Of a stretch of DNA of 64,000 bases, positions 1 to 29,399 are shown piece by piece. This stretch comes from Diphasiastrum complanatum (taxonomy: Eukaryota > Streptophyta > Lycopodiopsida > Lycopodiales > Lycopodiaceae), in the NCBI GenBank assembly GCA_029204225.1, contig CM055097.1:39361106-39425105 (forward strand), read 5' to 3'. The first letter of the stretch is position 1. The number at the start of each line of letters is the position of its first letter. Made by a program: the position numbers and the translations under genes. The notes below the pieces were generated by a model. The model was not told the DNA's origin. It made no database searches and saw only the letters and a list, made by a program, of their open reading frames with translations.

Positions 1-426
1 ACCTTCACACATGTGGGATCAGAGGGATGATCAGTACCACGAGCTCCCACTTATTGTATATATAGAGCCACATTTGGCCATAATTAGTGTGAGACAACAC
101 CAATCTTGGTTTTGCAAGCAATTTTGAGTGATTCTCTCCATTTGTCTACATTTGTTTTGATTGTTTTGAGGTTCTATCAATGTGTACTTGATTTTCAGGT
201 TGGAGTCCGTACTCAGAGAGTGTTTCACACGTGTGAAACCATAAATTACACTTACCTTCAATTAATGATTGTTCTTGTTAGGATTTTGTGTCTAGAATTG
301 ATCTAGATTGATCTTAATCTCAAGTAGATTGATAGATCAAGTAAATCTAACATCCAATCCCTCTTGACGATCAGATTAGGATCCACACTTGGTCCATTTT
401 GTATTTTTTCCACATGGTATCAAAGC
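1..426 (+). mobile_element. 3' part of a Ty1/copia-type LTR with primer-binding site
   Basis: Bases 415-426 read TGGTATCAAAGC, one mismatch from the initiator-Met tRNA primer-binding site TGGTATCAGAGC. The preceding bases end in CA, as the end of an LTR should. A TATA-like run near 56-63 fits an LTR promoter. The LTR begins left of the window. No gag could be followed downstream, so the element is decayed or interrupted. Confidence 0.5.
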
Positions 427-696
427 CAAGTACAAGAGGTTTTATTGAAATTGATAGGGTTGATCCAAATCAAAGCCAAAATTAGCAAGTTTTAGGAAAC
501 TAGTCAAATTTTGGGTAGTGAGTTGGATTTGATAGATATCCTCAAAATTTTTGGTCGAGAACTTGTTGTGAGCTGTAGGAAGCCTTTTCACACGTGTGAG
601 GCCGTACAGCTCCGGTTTTGACTGAGAAATTTCAAAAAAAATTGAGGAGTGTGAAAAATGCAAAAATAAGCTTGGTAGAGGCCAAAAATCATGTAT

Positions 697-1134
697 ATAG
701 GATGATTACACATGTGTGGAGCCCGTTCCCACGTGTGAAAATAGTGTACTTGTCATGTACCATAATCATATAGGTTTCACATATGATTTAATTCAAGTTC
801 TAGTGGCTAAAAGGGCCAAAAACTTTTGGTCCATTTTCCTTCTATATGGAGATCTACTTGGAAATCTTCTAGAAGTCCAAATTCGCCTACTTCAGCTTAT
901 CCCACATGTGTGAGCTGTCCTCTACACATGGGATATGACACCTAACCAAAGGATGTGGCTCATGCAATCGATAGATTGATGCCATGTGTCATATGTCTAG
1001 AAAACTAGGTTTTTGCCTTTTTAGCCACTAGAACTTGAATTAAATCATATGTACATCCTATATGATTATGGTACATGACAAGTACACTAGTTTCACACGT
1101 GGGAACAGGCTCCACACATGTGTGTTTACACGAA
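697..1134. repeat. Fold-back inverted repeat (arms 697-822 and 1012-1134)
   Basis: The two arms of about 125 bp are near-identical reverse complements separated by about 190 bp, so a single strand could fold into a long hairpin. Both arms contain CACATGTGTGG and CCCACGTGTG palindromes. The same short palindrome recurs outside the arms near 7, 226, 589 and 901. The open frames on the two strands here encode the same peptide because of the inversion and are not genes. It could be a fold-back transposon or an inverted duplication of LTR-element sequence. Confidence 0.7.
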
Positions 1135-1362
1135 AGGAAAAAATTTATTTCATATATTTTGTTAGTTGGTAGCTTATAGGTGTTGAAGTATGTGTTAGTG
1201 GAGTTTCTGGTTGTACTAGGTGTTGGTGACACTCTTGGCTTTTTGTGGATTAATCAACTGGTGTTGGTGGTGACACTCTTGGATTTTTGTGGATCAATTA
1301 TTGTTGTTGGTTTCACATCCTTTGATGGTGACACTCTTTCTTGGCTTCAACTATGATGCATT

Positions 1363-2926
<1,564 letters not shown>

Positions 2927-2975
<49 letters not shown>
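2927..2975. repeat. (GA)n microsatellite
   Basis: Pure GA dinucleotide run of about 49 bp. Confidence 0.95.
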
Positions 2976-2979
<4 letters not shown>

Positions 2980-3153
2980 GGTAGTATAGCACTTCTACCA
3001 CTCGTAATGTTAAGTGCTCAGGTTTCCTTTGTATTTCAGAGGCACCTCTCCCCACAGAATGTTCATGTGGATTTTACAACCAGAATTTCAGGTGATCATT
3101 CTTCTCATAATTAGTCAATCAAATTTTGACACATAGCAGGACATAAGCTTTCC

Positions 3154-3252
3154 GGTGGAATGTGCATGTGGACTATACCAATGACAGGTGCCAAATATCA
3201 CATGCACATTATGGTGTCCATGTCATTGGATGTCCACATGCACATTCCACCA
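3154..3252. repeat. Short hairpin, arms of about 32 bp
   Basis: Bases 3154-3186 and 3221-3252 are nearly perfect reverse complements, with a loop of about 34 bp. A small MITE or another fold-back is the simplest explanation. A small-RNA precursor is possible but nothing else supports it. Confidence 0.6.
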
Positions 3253-3384
3253 AACAACAAAATTGACAAAAAAATGAAAAAATTGCCCTAAAAATGCAGA
3301 AAGAAAAAATAGAATATGAAAAGAAAAACCCACTCCGTGTTAGCACGTGCGACCGTACGCCCGCATTGAAAACCGGTACTACAG

Positions 3385-3517
3385 CACTTCTTCCACTAAA
3401 ATTGCAAACCCACAGCTTCTGCCTCTTTGATTCGGAGAGGGAGAGGGAGAGAGAGAGAGAGAAAGAGGCGGAGCACTTCTGCCACTGAAATTGCAACCCA
3501 CAGCTTTTGCCTCTTTA

Positions 3518-3548
<31 letters not shown>

Positions 3549-3550
3549 CG
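3385..3550. repeat. Imperfect direct duplication ending in GA tracts
   Basis: A block with ACTTCT.CCACT.AAATTGCAA.CCCACAGCTT and TGCCTCTTT.ATTC is present twice (about 3380-3470 and 3472-3550). Each copy runs into a (GA)n tract. It looks like slippage or unequal exchange at the microsatellite. Confidence 0.7.
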
Positions 3551-3847
3551 CATGCATATACTCTATCTTTCCTGAATCTGATCTCTTATTGCTGTTATTT
3601 GAATACTTACTGCAATTCCAATGTGGATTTTTATGTACTATGGAAGGAGCAGGGCACAGACCATTCTGCCCGATAAGGATTCTCAAAAAAAATTCGGCGA
3701 GGCCCCAAGGGACTGAGCCCAAATTTTTTTGGAAAGCTAAACCGGGCAGAATGGCCGGTGCACAGTCGCCTTCCATTGCGTAATGGGTACCTTAAACTTT
3801 TTCACATGTACATTACGAAGTATAATAGGCAGTTTGACTTTGACCAA

Positions 3848-3947
3848 CCACTATGAACGTGCCACATGGCAGTCGTACGGATGTCGTAGGGACAGGCCCA
3901 CTATGAATGTGCCACATGGCAGTCGTACGGACGCCATAGGGACAGGC
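3848..3947. repeat. 50-bp tandem duplication
   Basis: Two adjacent copies, 3848-3897 and 3898-3947, differ at only a few bases. Each contains CCACTATGAA, GTGCCACATGGCAGTCGTAC and GGGACAGG. No coding function is seen. Confidence 0.85.
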
Positions 3948-4040
3948 AGCAAAAAAGTGCAAAACCTTCATTTGAAAAAAACACCTTTTTTTTGCTTTTT
4001 TTAATATGTTTAAAAGTGGGCATAATATTCACAAGGTATC

Positions 4041-4188
4041 CATTACGTAGTTGGTAATGACCATTGGGAAGGCCATTACCAAAAATTATCTGGGACCTGG
4101 CAACGAGTGGCGGAGGCCACGAGCTGTCCGGGGACCAGATTATTTGTGGTAATGGTCCGACCAATGGACCATTACCTCACGTAATTGT
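4041..4188. repeat. 148-bp fold-back element with 60-bp arms
   Basis: Bases 4041-4100 pair with 4129-4188 along their whole length at roughly 80% identity, leaving a loop of about 28 bp. The arms contain repeated ATTACC / GGTAAT words. The size and shape fit a short MITE or a young microRNA-like hairpin about 0.9 kb upstream of the GT61-like gene. No convincing target-site duplication was found. Confidence 0.65.
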
Positions 4189-4533
4189 CGGTTCATTTTA
4201 TGAGCTTTGTGTTTACGCATGCATCTCTCTCATGCTCCTCTCGCTATGCGGGCAGCAGGGCGCCCTCTCTGTACTCTCTATGGACTAGGTAGCGGCCGTG
4301 AGCAGGCCCGCTACCGGCTGTAGCATGCAGCCTTCATGCACCAAGCCGCCCTGCGGCGAGATGCATTGAAGGCTGTCTGCTATAAGGTAGCAGGCCTGCT
4401 TAAGACTGCTGCAGGGGGGCTTCCAATTAAAAGTTTCAAACTAATATGAGTTTAAACATTTGTGGTCAGATTTAATAAAGACCTGCCACCTCTGTACTAT
4501 GAGCCCAAACACCAATTATGTTTATGTACTCAG

Positions 4534-4599
4534 GCAGGCGGCAGCAGGGCTCTCTCTCGGGGAATAGGCGGCAGCAGGGCTCTCTCTCGGGGAAATATA

Positions 4600-4649
<50 letters not shown>

Positions 4650-4860
4650 GGCGTTACGGAGGCATCTCTCTCGCGGTACACAGGTATAGGCGCTTTCTTT
4701 CTCTGCGCGGCAGCAGAGCTCTCTGTATATCAGTTATATCTCACTGAGAATCTCTCTCTCTTCATATCTCACTGAGCATCTCTCTCTTTATATCTCACTG
4801 AGCATCTCTCTCTCTATCCAGAGAGCAGGTGCACGTTCTCTCTCTCTACGCAGAGGTATC
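4534..4860 (+). repeat. CT-rich leader with a 32-bp duplication and (CT)n
   Basis: A 32-bp unit (GGCGGCAGCAGGGCTCTCTC then GGGGAA) is duplicated at about 4535-4597. It is followed by pure (CT)n at 4603-4646 and several shorter CTCTCTCT blocks to about 4850. CT-rich stretches are common in plant 5' leaders and core promoters, so this probably belongs to the promoter or 5' UTR of the GT61-like gene that starts at 5061. Confidence 0.6.
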
Positions 4861-5060
4861 AGCGAATCAGGTGCACGTCTCTCAGGGTCCACGAAGCAAG
4901 TCTCTCCCTCTCTGTACGCACCATTTTGTTTTAGATGGAATTTTAGTTTTACAGTGCTTAGGAATGTCTTACATGAATTTGTAGTTGCAGAGATATGATA
5001 GTGATGCTGCAGGGAAAGATAGACAGAACAGTCTACTGTAGTGCTCAGAGTTGATTGCAG

Positions 5061-6686
5061 ATGGGTACCGAATTGCATTCTGGGCCACTGTTTCAGCTAG
5101 AAGCGCAGAGGAAAGTGAAGATATCTTACGTTTTTTGGGCGATATTGATTGTATCACTGCTGACGCTGTTTGTGAGATTGAGCACAAACTCGGACGCTGC
5201 AAGCACTGGTCCGAATGTGTATTGCTTATCTCAGTTGCCTTCATTGAGTTCATATTTCTCATCCGGAAGTGGAGCCGCAAAGCCGGAGGAAGCTGCAATC
5301 AATGGCAGTTACAGCGAAGCTGATCCAAATCATGGTTTTGATCCACCTCCGAGGATTACACTTGAAGAGGCTTTCTTCAAGCGTATGTCGACAGTGGACG
5401 TGGATCAGATTTCAGAAAAAGCCAGCGGAAGCTTGCGTAGCAGGTTTCTGCCCAACAACAATTTCATGGACTACCCTCTTCTGGCAATGGAGGAGGTGTG
5501 CATGGTGCCTGGGGGCACGCTGCTCTTGGTGAATCTCTCAGAGGAGGAAGTGAACCAGAATGTTAGCAGTATTAGGGAGCTGGGATACATCTGGCAAGAT
5601 ATTTACTCATGGTGTGGCAACAAGAGCGCAGAGACCTGCACAGGGGTGATCTACGCAGACAAGGTGCCAGAGAATGCTTCCTGGATCGCGGGAAATACGT
5701 TGCACTTTCTACCTTATGTGGGCAACTCTATGCACAATTTTGCAGAGAGGGTGTGGCCGAATCTCGCGGCCCATGTCCATCCATTCAACGAGACCACCCC
5801 GAAGCCGATCCACCACTGCATCCTCCACAGATTCCACCAGTGGATGAGAGAAGCTTCTCAGAATGATGATCGCAAGCAGCTTCTGTGGCAGGCGCGTTTG
5901 CTGTTCGAGGTGTCGAAGGGAGCAGATTTTCTCCTGATGGAGAATCAGACCACCACAGTGTGTTTTGAAAGGTTTCTGCTGCAGATGCATTCCAGTGATC
6001 GCTTCGATGAGACACGCCTCCCTTCGCAGATTTACGCTCCTGCAATTCAACTCTACCGCAAAGCTATCTTCAATTTCTTTGGTATGCCTATTCCGCAGGT
6101 TCGTCTGCCTCCCCAGCGCCTGCGCGTGCTTTACTACGGCCGCAGCGACACAAGCCGCCGCAAGCCAACCAACAACGACGAAGTCCTGGCATATCTCAGA
6201 AACATCTCCAGGCCGCAGCTGCAGGTCTTCTATCTGGACGAGCTGCTTGCATCAGGAAACACTAGCTACAATTTCCCTGATGTTATGTCCATCTACTCGC
6301 AGACAGATATCTTCGTGGTTGCACACGGTGCCAACACATGGGCGACCTTCTGTCTGCCTGATGGAGCTGGTTTCGTGGAGATCTTTGGTCCATGCAACTG
6401 GAGCCACTATAATTACTCCGACACTAGGATCATGCATACTTGGACGCATCCCACTTCTGTGGCGCTGGGCCTCAAGCACGACATCTCCAATCCTTTCAGA
6501 GATCCTGTGCCAAATGAGAAACGAGGGAACACCACTCTCTGCAAAGATCCTTATCAGGGAGTGCCAGATTACACCATTGACACTGATCGAGTGGGTAAGA
6601 TCATCCAGTCCTTTGGATTTCCTGATCGCCCAGGTGACAGAATGACGCTCCACTGGCTGCATGATTGGCAGAAGAAAAACTCTTAG
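5061..6686 (+). CDS. GT61-family (DUF563-type) glycosyltransferase, Golgi type II membrane protein
   Basis: A single-exon frame of 541 residues, complete from ATG at 5061 to TAG at 6684-6686. The first ATG is used; the frame extends six bases upstream only through a TTG. Residues 1-20 are a short cytosolic tail with basic residues (RKVK), 21-38 are one hydrophobic segment, and the rest is a lumenal domain with many N-glycosylation sequons: a Golgi type II topology. The C-terminal third has LRVLYYGRSD..RRKPTNNDEV and VVAHGAN (His about 422) followed by FVEIFGP. These correspond to the RSD..RR..N..E and HGA..N...P....EI signatures of plant GT61 enzymes, which add xylose, arabinose or GlcNAc to xylan or glycoproteins. 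The acceptor cannot be told from sequence. TTGCAG directly before the ATG could be a splice acceptor, so a 5'-UTR intron is possible. The frame is intact. Confidence 0.8.
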   Translation: MGTELHSGPLFQLEAQRKVKISYVFWAILIVSLLTLFVRLSTNSDAASTGPNVYCLSQLPSLSSYFSSGSGAAKPEEAAINGSYSEADPNHGFDPPPRITLEEAFFKRMSTVDVDQISEKASGSLRSRFLPNNNFMDYPLLAMEEVCMVPGGTLLLVNLSEEEVNQNVSSIRELGYIWQDIYSWCGNKSAETCTGVIYADKVPENASWIAGNTLHFLPYVGNSMHNFAERVWPNLAAHVHPFNETTPKPIHHCILHRFHQWMREASQNDDRKQLLWQARLLFEVSKGADFLLMENQTTTVCFERFLLQMHSSDRFDETRLPSQIYAPAIQLYRKAIFNFFGMPIPQVRLPPQRLRVLYYGRSDTSRRKPTNNDEVLAYLRNISRPQLQVFYLDELLASGNTSYNFPDVMSIYSQTDIFVVAHGANTWATFCLPDGAGFVEIFGPCNWSHYNYSDTRIMHTWTHPTSVALGLKHDISNPFRDPVPNEKRGNTTLCKDPYQGVPDYTIDTDRVGKIIQSFGFPDRPGDRMTLHWLHDWQKKNS

Positions 6687-8574
6687 AAAGACTAGAGCGA
6701 GCCAAACATACCAACATCTATTCTTTGTCAAAATAACTCATATCTCGCGATCTCCAACTTCCGTTTTTTTTCTTGCCAATCTCTTGATACGGGGAGGTCA
6801 AATTATCCTTTTCTTTGTCATCTTCTTCTACTTTTTCCGTCATCTTTGTCTTCTACTTTAGGCTCAGTCAGATCAGGTACTGTTTGAGATAGATTTGCAT
6901 TCAATTTGTTTGAAATGATAAGAACAATGTAGCTTCATGACTTGGAGACTGGGGAGAACTTGCTATAACCGTTCAGATCTAAGTTTCTAGCAAATTGAAC
7001 AAGGAGCAACAAAGCTTTTCAATTCTCCTTCACGTTGAAGAACTACCCTTCTGGTTTCAAGATTTCAGATTATAATTTTAGCATCAAAGCTTCTGCAGTC
7101 CGTTATGGTCAGCTGCTGCCGTTTATTAACAGAAAATAGGATGCTTAATATGTCAGAATATGCATTACTATTTTTAGTAACAAATTTTTGTATTCTGCCT
7201 TTCAAAAGTAAAAGGTGAATGCGTTGAATGCGTTTCGCGAGAGAGGATCTTACTACTTCCTCAATTAATCGCTCAACTGAGAATTCTCTGTCAGATCTTT
7301 CTTGATTGCGAGGCTGCAGGAGTTGCAGCAGAAACTAGACGGCAAGAGAGATTCAGTCGTTGTGTGAATGAGCCGCCAATGACTTCCAATCACGTGCAGC
7401 TCAGTCTAGAACTGAATGTGACGCATTCAAGTATATATCCACAGGAAAAAGCCACGTAGATTGATTACCGCTTTTGCATAAACCAGAAGTTCATTTAATG
7501 CTTCATATGATGGATGCATTGTGTTGACGATCGCTTACAAAGAATATGAATTTGATCCTCACTCAAGATGGTTACCAAATAAAATGCTAAATCCAAATAT
7601 TCTTCAATAAACAGAATATCGGTTCATGTTTGAATGCGAGAGAGGCAGCAGCTGACCATAATGTCAGTTAACGGGCCACAAATTGAAGGGCTCGCCGTTA
7701 CAATTTGTCATAACGGGCGCCCGTTATCTAATACATTCGGACTTGATTACTATAACCTAAAATATTTAGATGTTACCTCACAGATTTCATTTATTTTTTC
7801 ATTCTCATGAAGCAGGTCAAAGACTTCTGTACAGATTTTGGACCCTGGATGAATTGAATCTTGCACTTCTGGTTATTTCTTAAAATTCAAGAAGTGGGCT
7901 ACATTTGAAAATCTGCAACCACCAATGTATTGTGCAGCTAGCAGGAAAATGAGACATCTCATCTAGGATAATTGGTTGTTAGATGCAGCTAATTGAGCAA
8001 TAGATGATCATGTTTGGAATCTTGCAATTTCTGAGAAGAAATTGCTACGTAATGGGAACTTGAGTAAGCAAGAACCAACTTAGTGTGATCTCCAAGTCAC
8101 TGGTTGGAGTCTTTACAATGATATTTAAGTGATGTGTATATTCCTATAATGAGCTTTTTGGATTTTGGCAAAAATTGCCGATTTCTTGCTTTAAATCAAT
8201 TATTTCCTTTTCCCTTTGTTCATGCTACAAAATGATCTGGATGCTAAGTGTTTTGATTTTTACATAGTAGTTCCAATTCGCTTTTGCACATTATGGTGAA
8301 AAACATGGTTTTTTAAGGGTTTTTTTTTTAGTTTCCACATTGAAAGTAGTGTGACACTTGGATTGGAGATTTATGAGCATGTTTGGAATCTTTTTGGAGC
8401 TCTCTAGACATATAGGGATGTGTGTAATTAGAGGTTACAAAGGAAAAAGATCAAACTTCGAATTTGGTGGCCATAGCCATAGGATGCTCTATGTCCACTT
8501 TTCATGAAGAATTAGACATCTGTACTTCTGGGTACTTGCATGATCTCACTGGTACTCTTTGGAGCGTGAAGGGC
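6687..8574. other. Gene-free interval with inverted-repeat traces
   Basis: No coding potential is recognised. An exact 18-bp inverted repeat links 7103-7120 and 7644-7661. Close to the right copy is a perfect 18-bp palindrome at 7710-7727 (ATAACGGGC and its complement) among further CCGTTA/TAACGG words. These may mark the ends of a decayed 0.6-kb non-autonomous DNA transposon. The rest is ordinary A+T-rich intergenic sequence, including the presumed 3' UTR of the GT61-like gene. Confidence 0.4.
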
Positions 8575-8798
8575 AGGAGAAGGTTTCACGACGATCCTGA
8601 GGTCATAAGCTGCTGCATATGCAAATAACAGACGTAGGATGAATGTTTAACGACATGAGAGAAGGCTTCAAAGTAGTCAATACCATATCTCTAAGAGAAT
8701 CCTTTCGCTACCAGTCTTGCCTTGTATTTTGTCACATTCCCATCTGGTCCGTATTTGAGCTTGAAAACCCATTTGCATTTGACAGAGTTGACTTGTCC
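8575..8798 (-). pseudogene. Ty1/copia reverse-transcriptase fragment
   Basis: Read on the minus strand, the frame gives KWVFKLKYGPDG, KYKARLVAKGFS, a stop, then RYGIDYFEAFSHVVK and further LLFAYAAAYDLRI. This matches the start of the copia-type (RVT_2) domain, where W.FK.K...DG..KYKARLVAKGF.Q..GIDY.ETFSPV.K is typical. It is short, carries an in-frame TAG where Gln is usual, and lacks the YVDD part, so it is a dead fragment. Confidence 0.85.
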
Positions 8799-10529
8799 GA
8801 CTTCGTCGACTTACCCCGACCTCATCGACTTTTCATCAACTACCAACTAACTCAACTTCATCGGACCTCTTCTTCATCAGGGAAAAGTCGATCCATGCAC
8901 TGTCAGACGACTTCAAGTACGTTACTGATAGTTCACCTAGTTTGTACAGATATTGACAGTTGGGAAGGACAGCCATCTAATGCATAACGGCCATAGTAAA
9001 TTAAGTAGATAGATTTTATGCTTCCCAATGCACTGAGCAACAACATGCAATCATATAGTGTTCGTAGATTTGACATGCTCAGTAGGCTGTATTCTAGTTA
9101 AGTAACTAAGTTGCTAAGTAATTAAAAGATAGATCAACAATTATTAGCAGAAGCAATTTTTGCACTCACTGTCTCACGCTGCTTCATGCTCTTGTACTCA
9201 TCCTTCATTGAATCAGAGTGCAAGTTTCTAGTCACCACTACTGCTTCGTTCTATTGCGCATAGCTACTGTTTTATTTATCTTGTTTTGCTTGTAATTGTT
9301 GCACTTCTGATCCACGCACCATCCGTTTCTCCACTTCCGTTGCTATACTACCATCATCGATCCGATATCAGAGCATCTATTTCTACCATAGCTACTCTGA
9401 TCCAATATCAGTCGATCAATTCTCTGATCCCACCGATTTTCGACAATATGGAGGGTGAGTTTCCTCCTCAAATCATAACTTCATGTGCAAGTTACATGTC
9501 TAATCCTAACCTTACATTGTCACCAATGGTCAAGATGAGACATCGGTAATTGTATCCATTAGAATTCAGTAATTTGTGTAGCACTCCAAACAGGTAACTT
9601 GAGGCTAAAATTTGAATAATGTTATCTTCTAAAGCTGGCCTAATCTGGCATTCTACATTACCATGTGCACAAACTCACATAACGTGCACAATATCACATT
9701 TACTCAATTAGCATTTGCAATGTTGGCCTAAGTTAGCATATGCATAATCTTTCACAAATATGACAAAAACAAATAACCACCACTTTCCACACTTACAGCC
9801 ACACAAACTACAAAGGATGTCTTGCACATGCATAAATTGGGACAACAGGAGAAAAAAAATTTAAAAGGTGGCACATCCATGCATGCCTATGCCACCTTCA
9901 CTCTAAATTTTTGCCATTGGTATTTTTTGGGGCAGAATTCCAATCATGTGAGTGGCACTACCACTCATGGCTTTGCCACGCCCATAAGATTTCTCCAAAA
10001 AAAAAAACGTGGGAAAGGTCACGTAATTTAGGAGTTAAGGCATTGTTGGCTTGACTCATTTTTAGTTTCTAAAATAAAAGGAAGACTTTCTTTTGTACAC
10101 AACTTTTTACTTCTAAATAGCCATATGTCCACATGCTTTGTATTAGTATGGATGTTTTTACCTTCAGAAGAAGGTAATTCTAGCTTTAAACTTTACTAAG
10201 TTTCTCAAACTTCACAGAAATACATGTTATGATACAAAGCAGTTTGAACGAAGTTGAAGTTAAGGCTATAACATGTATATAGGCACTTGCATGCCATTGC
10301 TGAGGTTCATACACATCTTAGAACAACTCCCACAAATCTTAGCATAAAGTTGCAGTACTGAAACTGAATGATGCTTCTAACTGATCAAGTCCGGGGGCAT
10401 CAAATCAGGATCGAGTTCATGCAAAAAACGAGAACACGGAAAGAAAAGCACGCCTGATATGATGTTCTGTATTCAGGAGGAGCATCAATATAGTGAATGT
10501 GACTTATCATTTCGTGTTGAACATCAGAC
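8799..10529. other. Gene-free interval
   Basis: No family match. Open frames at 8643-8987 and 9286-9549 (+) are shadows or chance. A+T-rich stretches and small internal repeats of GTGGCA words occur near 9860-9980. Confidence 0.35.
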
Positions 10530-11130
10530 TAACGATGGCCCACATATGCTCGCAACATATCCTCCATCATCTAATTGGTCCTTTCCGTTTGACCGTCTGA
10601 TTCCGGATGATCTGTAGAACTCATACTTAAAGTCGTTTCCAACTTTTCAAATACTGCTTGCCAAAATTCCCAGTGAATTTTGGGTGACGGTCACTGACTC
10701 ACACTAAGCAAATTCTTGGTAATGGGATAAATTGAGCAAACTTCATAAGTCTGACAACAATGACCCAAACCGAATCGTGGCCCTTCCCGGTACGTGGAAG
10801 CCGGACCACAAAATCCATAGATATACTTTCCCACTTTCCGGTAGGAATATCTAAAGGATGTAATAGGCCACTAGCTTTTAGCCTCTTTGCTTTATTTAAT
10901 TGGCACTTAGCACATCTAAGTACATAGGCCTCTACTTGAATTTTCATCTTAGGCCACCAAAATTGCCGTCAAACTAAGTCAAGTGTTCTTGGTATACCCG
11001 GATGTCCTGCGCATGGACTATCATGACACTCATGCAAGATTTGGGCCCTTACTGTGTCATTCTCCGGTACACACAGCTTGCCTATACGAAACAAAATCCT
11101 GGTTTTCGAATAGCAAAATCCATTTCAATC
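10530..11130 (-). pseudogene. Ty3/gypsy integrase fragment
   Basis: The minus-strand translation shows an H-H-C-C zinc-binding start (HECHDSPCAGHPGIPRT, then FWWPKM, then CAKCQLNKA), GLLHPLDIPTGKWESISMDF carrying the first catalytic Asp, then SDRHPKFT with the second Asp, and HPESDGQTER with the catalytic Glu region. This is the usual order of a gypsy integrase. A stop after PLPRICLV, another before FWWP and frame changes show it is inactive. The longest open part is 10699-10947. Confidence 0.9.
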
Positions 11131-12289
11131 TTTCCTTGATTCGAAGAATCTTGCATACCTTAATCGACCCCAGAAAGTACTTGTTGCCAATTACCAGGTG
11201 AAATACAAAATGTTGCACAAAAAAATCAATATTTTATACACAAATTTTATTAGCTCCTTTCTTAAATAACAGAATGATGTGGCCAGCCCAAAAATATCCG
11301 GAACAAGCTTCTGTTAATGTACCACACACCATTGGCTGAATCGTCTGATATGTATGCTACCACTACTAACAATTGTAGGTAAAGAGATGTGTGAAGTTTG
11401 AAACAGTGGTGAATCCTTTGCTGGCATAGTTAATGATATCGATGTAATTTGCACACATTTGCACACGCAAGATGCAAAAGAAAGTCAAAATTTAGAGCAA
11501 GCGGCTTACTGAGATACAAAGCTAACCACAATAAATAGCAGGCTATAATCTCCCATTAATAAGAAGCTATTACATGCGGTGGAAGTAGTGCTGGCAAATT
11601 AGTATGTGAATGTCAGCGATCAGGGTGAAAAGCAACATTCTTTCCACTAACTGAGCACCAAATACAAGAAACAATGACAAGATTGCATATCAACAGCTAT
11701 GTAGCATAAGTATCATGTTAATTAAGTTCAGCAGATGTGAGAGGCCTGAACTTTCTTACATATCTACAGTATCACGAGCTAAGCAGTCCAATTATTTGAG
11801 AAATCCAAGTTTTCTTGGTACAGTCTCATCAAACATATTGCTTCTAGGAGCTGAATGCTTTTTTAGAAAACAGTCTGGATTGATGCCTTTCAGAATTTCT
11901 ACAATGCACAGATGTAAGAATATCACATAAACACCTTATGAAAATATTGCCCAGCTCATGCAGCCAGGTAAAACATGGCAAACTCAAAAGAACAAGTGAG
12001 CAATCGGTGGAAAGATAATGAGTCTGTAAGCTCAGAATTTTGAAGCTTTCCTTTGATACTCAATTCATACAGCAAGTAAAAGATTGTAAAGCCCAAAAAA
12101 CTGCATACAATCAAAGGAACGAAACTTGATTGCAAGCTCTAAATTTGGAACATTTGCATCATCGGTGTGGCTGTCAAGTCAAAACTTGTATGCTATATCC
12201 AGGAAACAGTTGCATCATTTCACTTTACTTTAAAGCTCCGATGTATTCCACAAAATTGCCAATGCACTTCATATCCAGATTGTAAAAGC
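11131..12289. other. Gene-free interval, partly RUVBL1 3' flank
   Basis: Nothing coding is recognised. The right part should hold the 3' UTR and polyadenylation region of the minus-strand RUVBL1 gene, but I could not fix the site. Confidence 0.35.
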
Positions 12290-29150
<16,861 letters not shown>

Positions 29151-29326
29151 AGCTTCTGTTGCTGTTGCTGTGGCGCTTCAATCCAATAAAGCAGAAAAAG
29201 AAGAAGCGAGTAATTGTCTGATCGATTGCTCTCGTCTCCAGCACCATCAACAAGAGGAGGTCGTTAAGAAACAGCTCTAGGGCTTCTTCTGCAATATCTC
29301 GGTGTAGAAATCTTCCCATAGTATCA

Positions 29327-29399
29327 TCCGTTGTAGTCTAGATGGTTAGGATACTCGGCTCTCACCCGAGCGACCCGGGTTCGAGTCCCGGCAACGGAA
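29327..29399 (+). tRNA. tRNA-Glu (anticodon CTC)
   Basis: A 73-nt cloverleaf with no intron. The acceptor stem TCCGTTG pairs perfectly with CAACGGA and the discriminator is A. The anticodon stem CTCGG/CCGAG holds the loop CTCTCAC, giving anticodon CTC (29361-29363). The T arm CCGGG-TTCGAGT-CCCGG is perfect. The internal promoter boxes (TAGTCTAGATGG and GGTTCGAGTCC) are intact, and a T-rich run follows near 29430. CCA is not encoded, as expected for a nuclear gene. It lies 176 bp upstream of the RUVBL1 start codon, transcribed divergently. Confidence 0.97.

Noticed and set aside
5269-6731. Alternative frames on both strands inside the GT61-like gene (for example 5965-6645 + and 6252-6731 -)
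   Set aside because: Shadows of the long, motif-bearing main frame; they show no domain.
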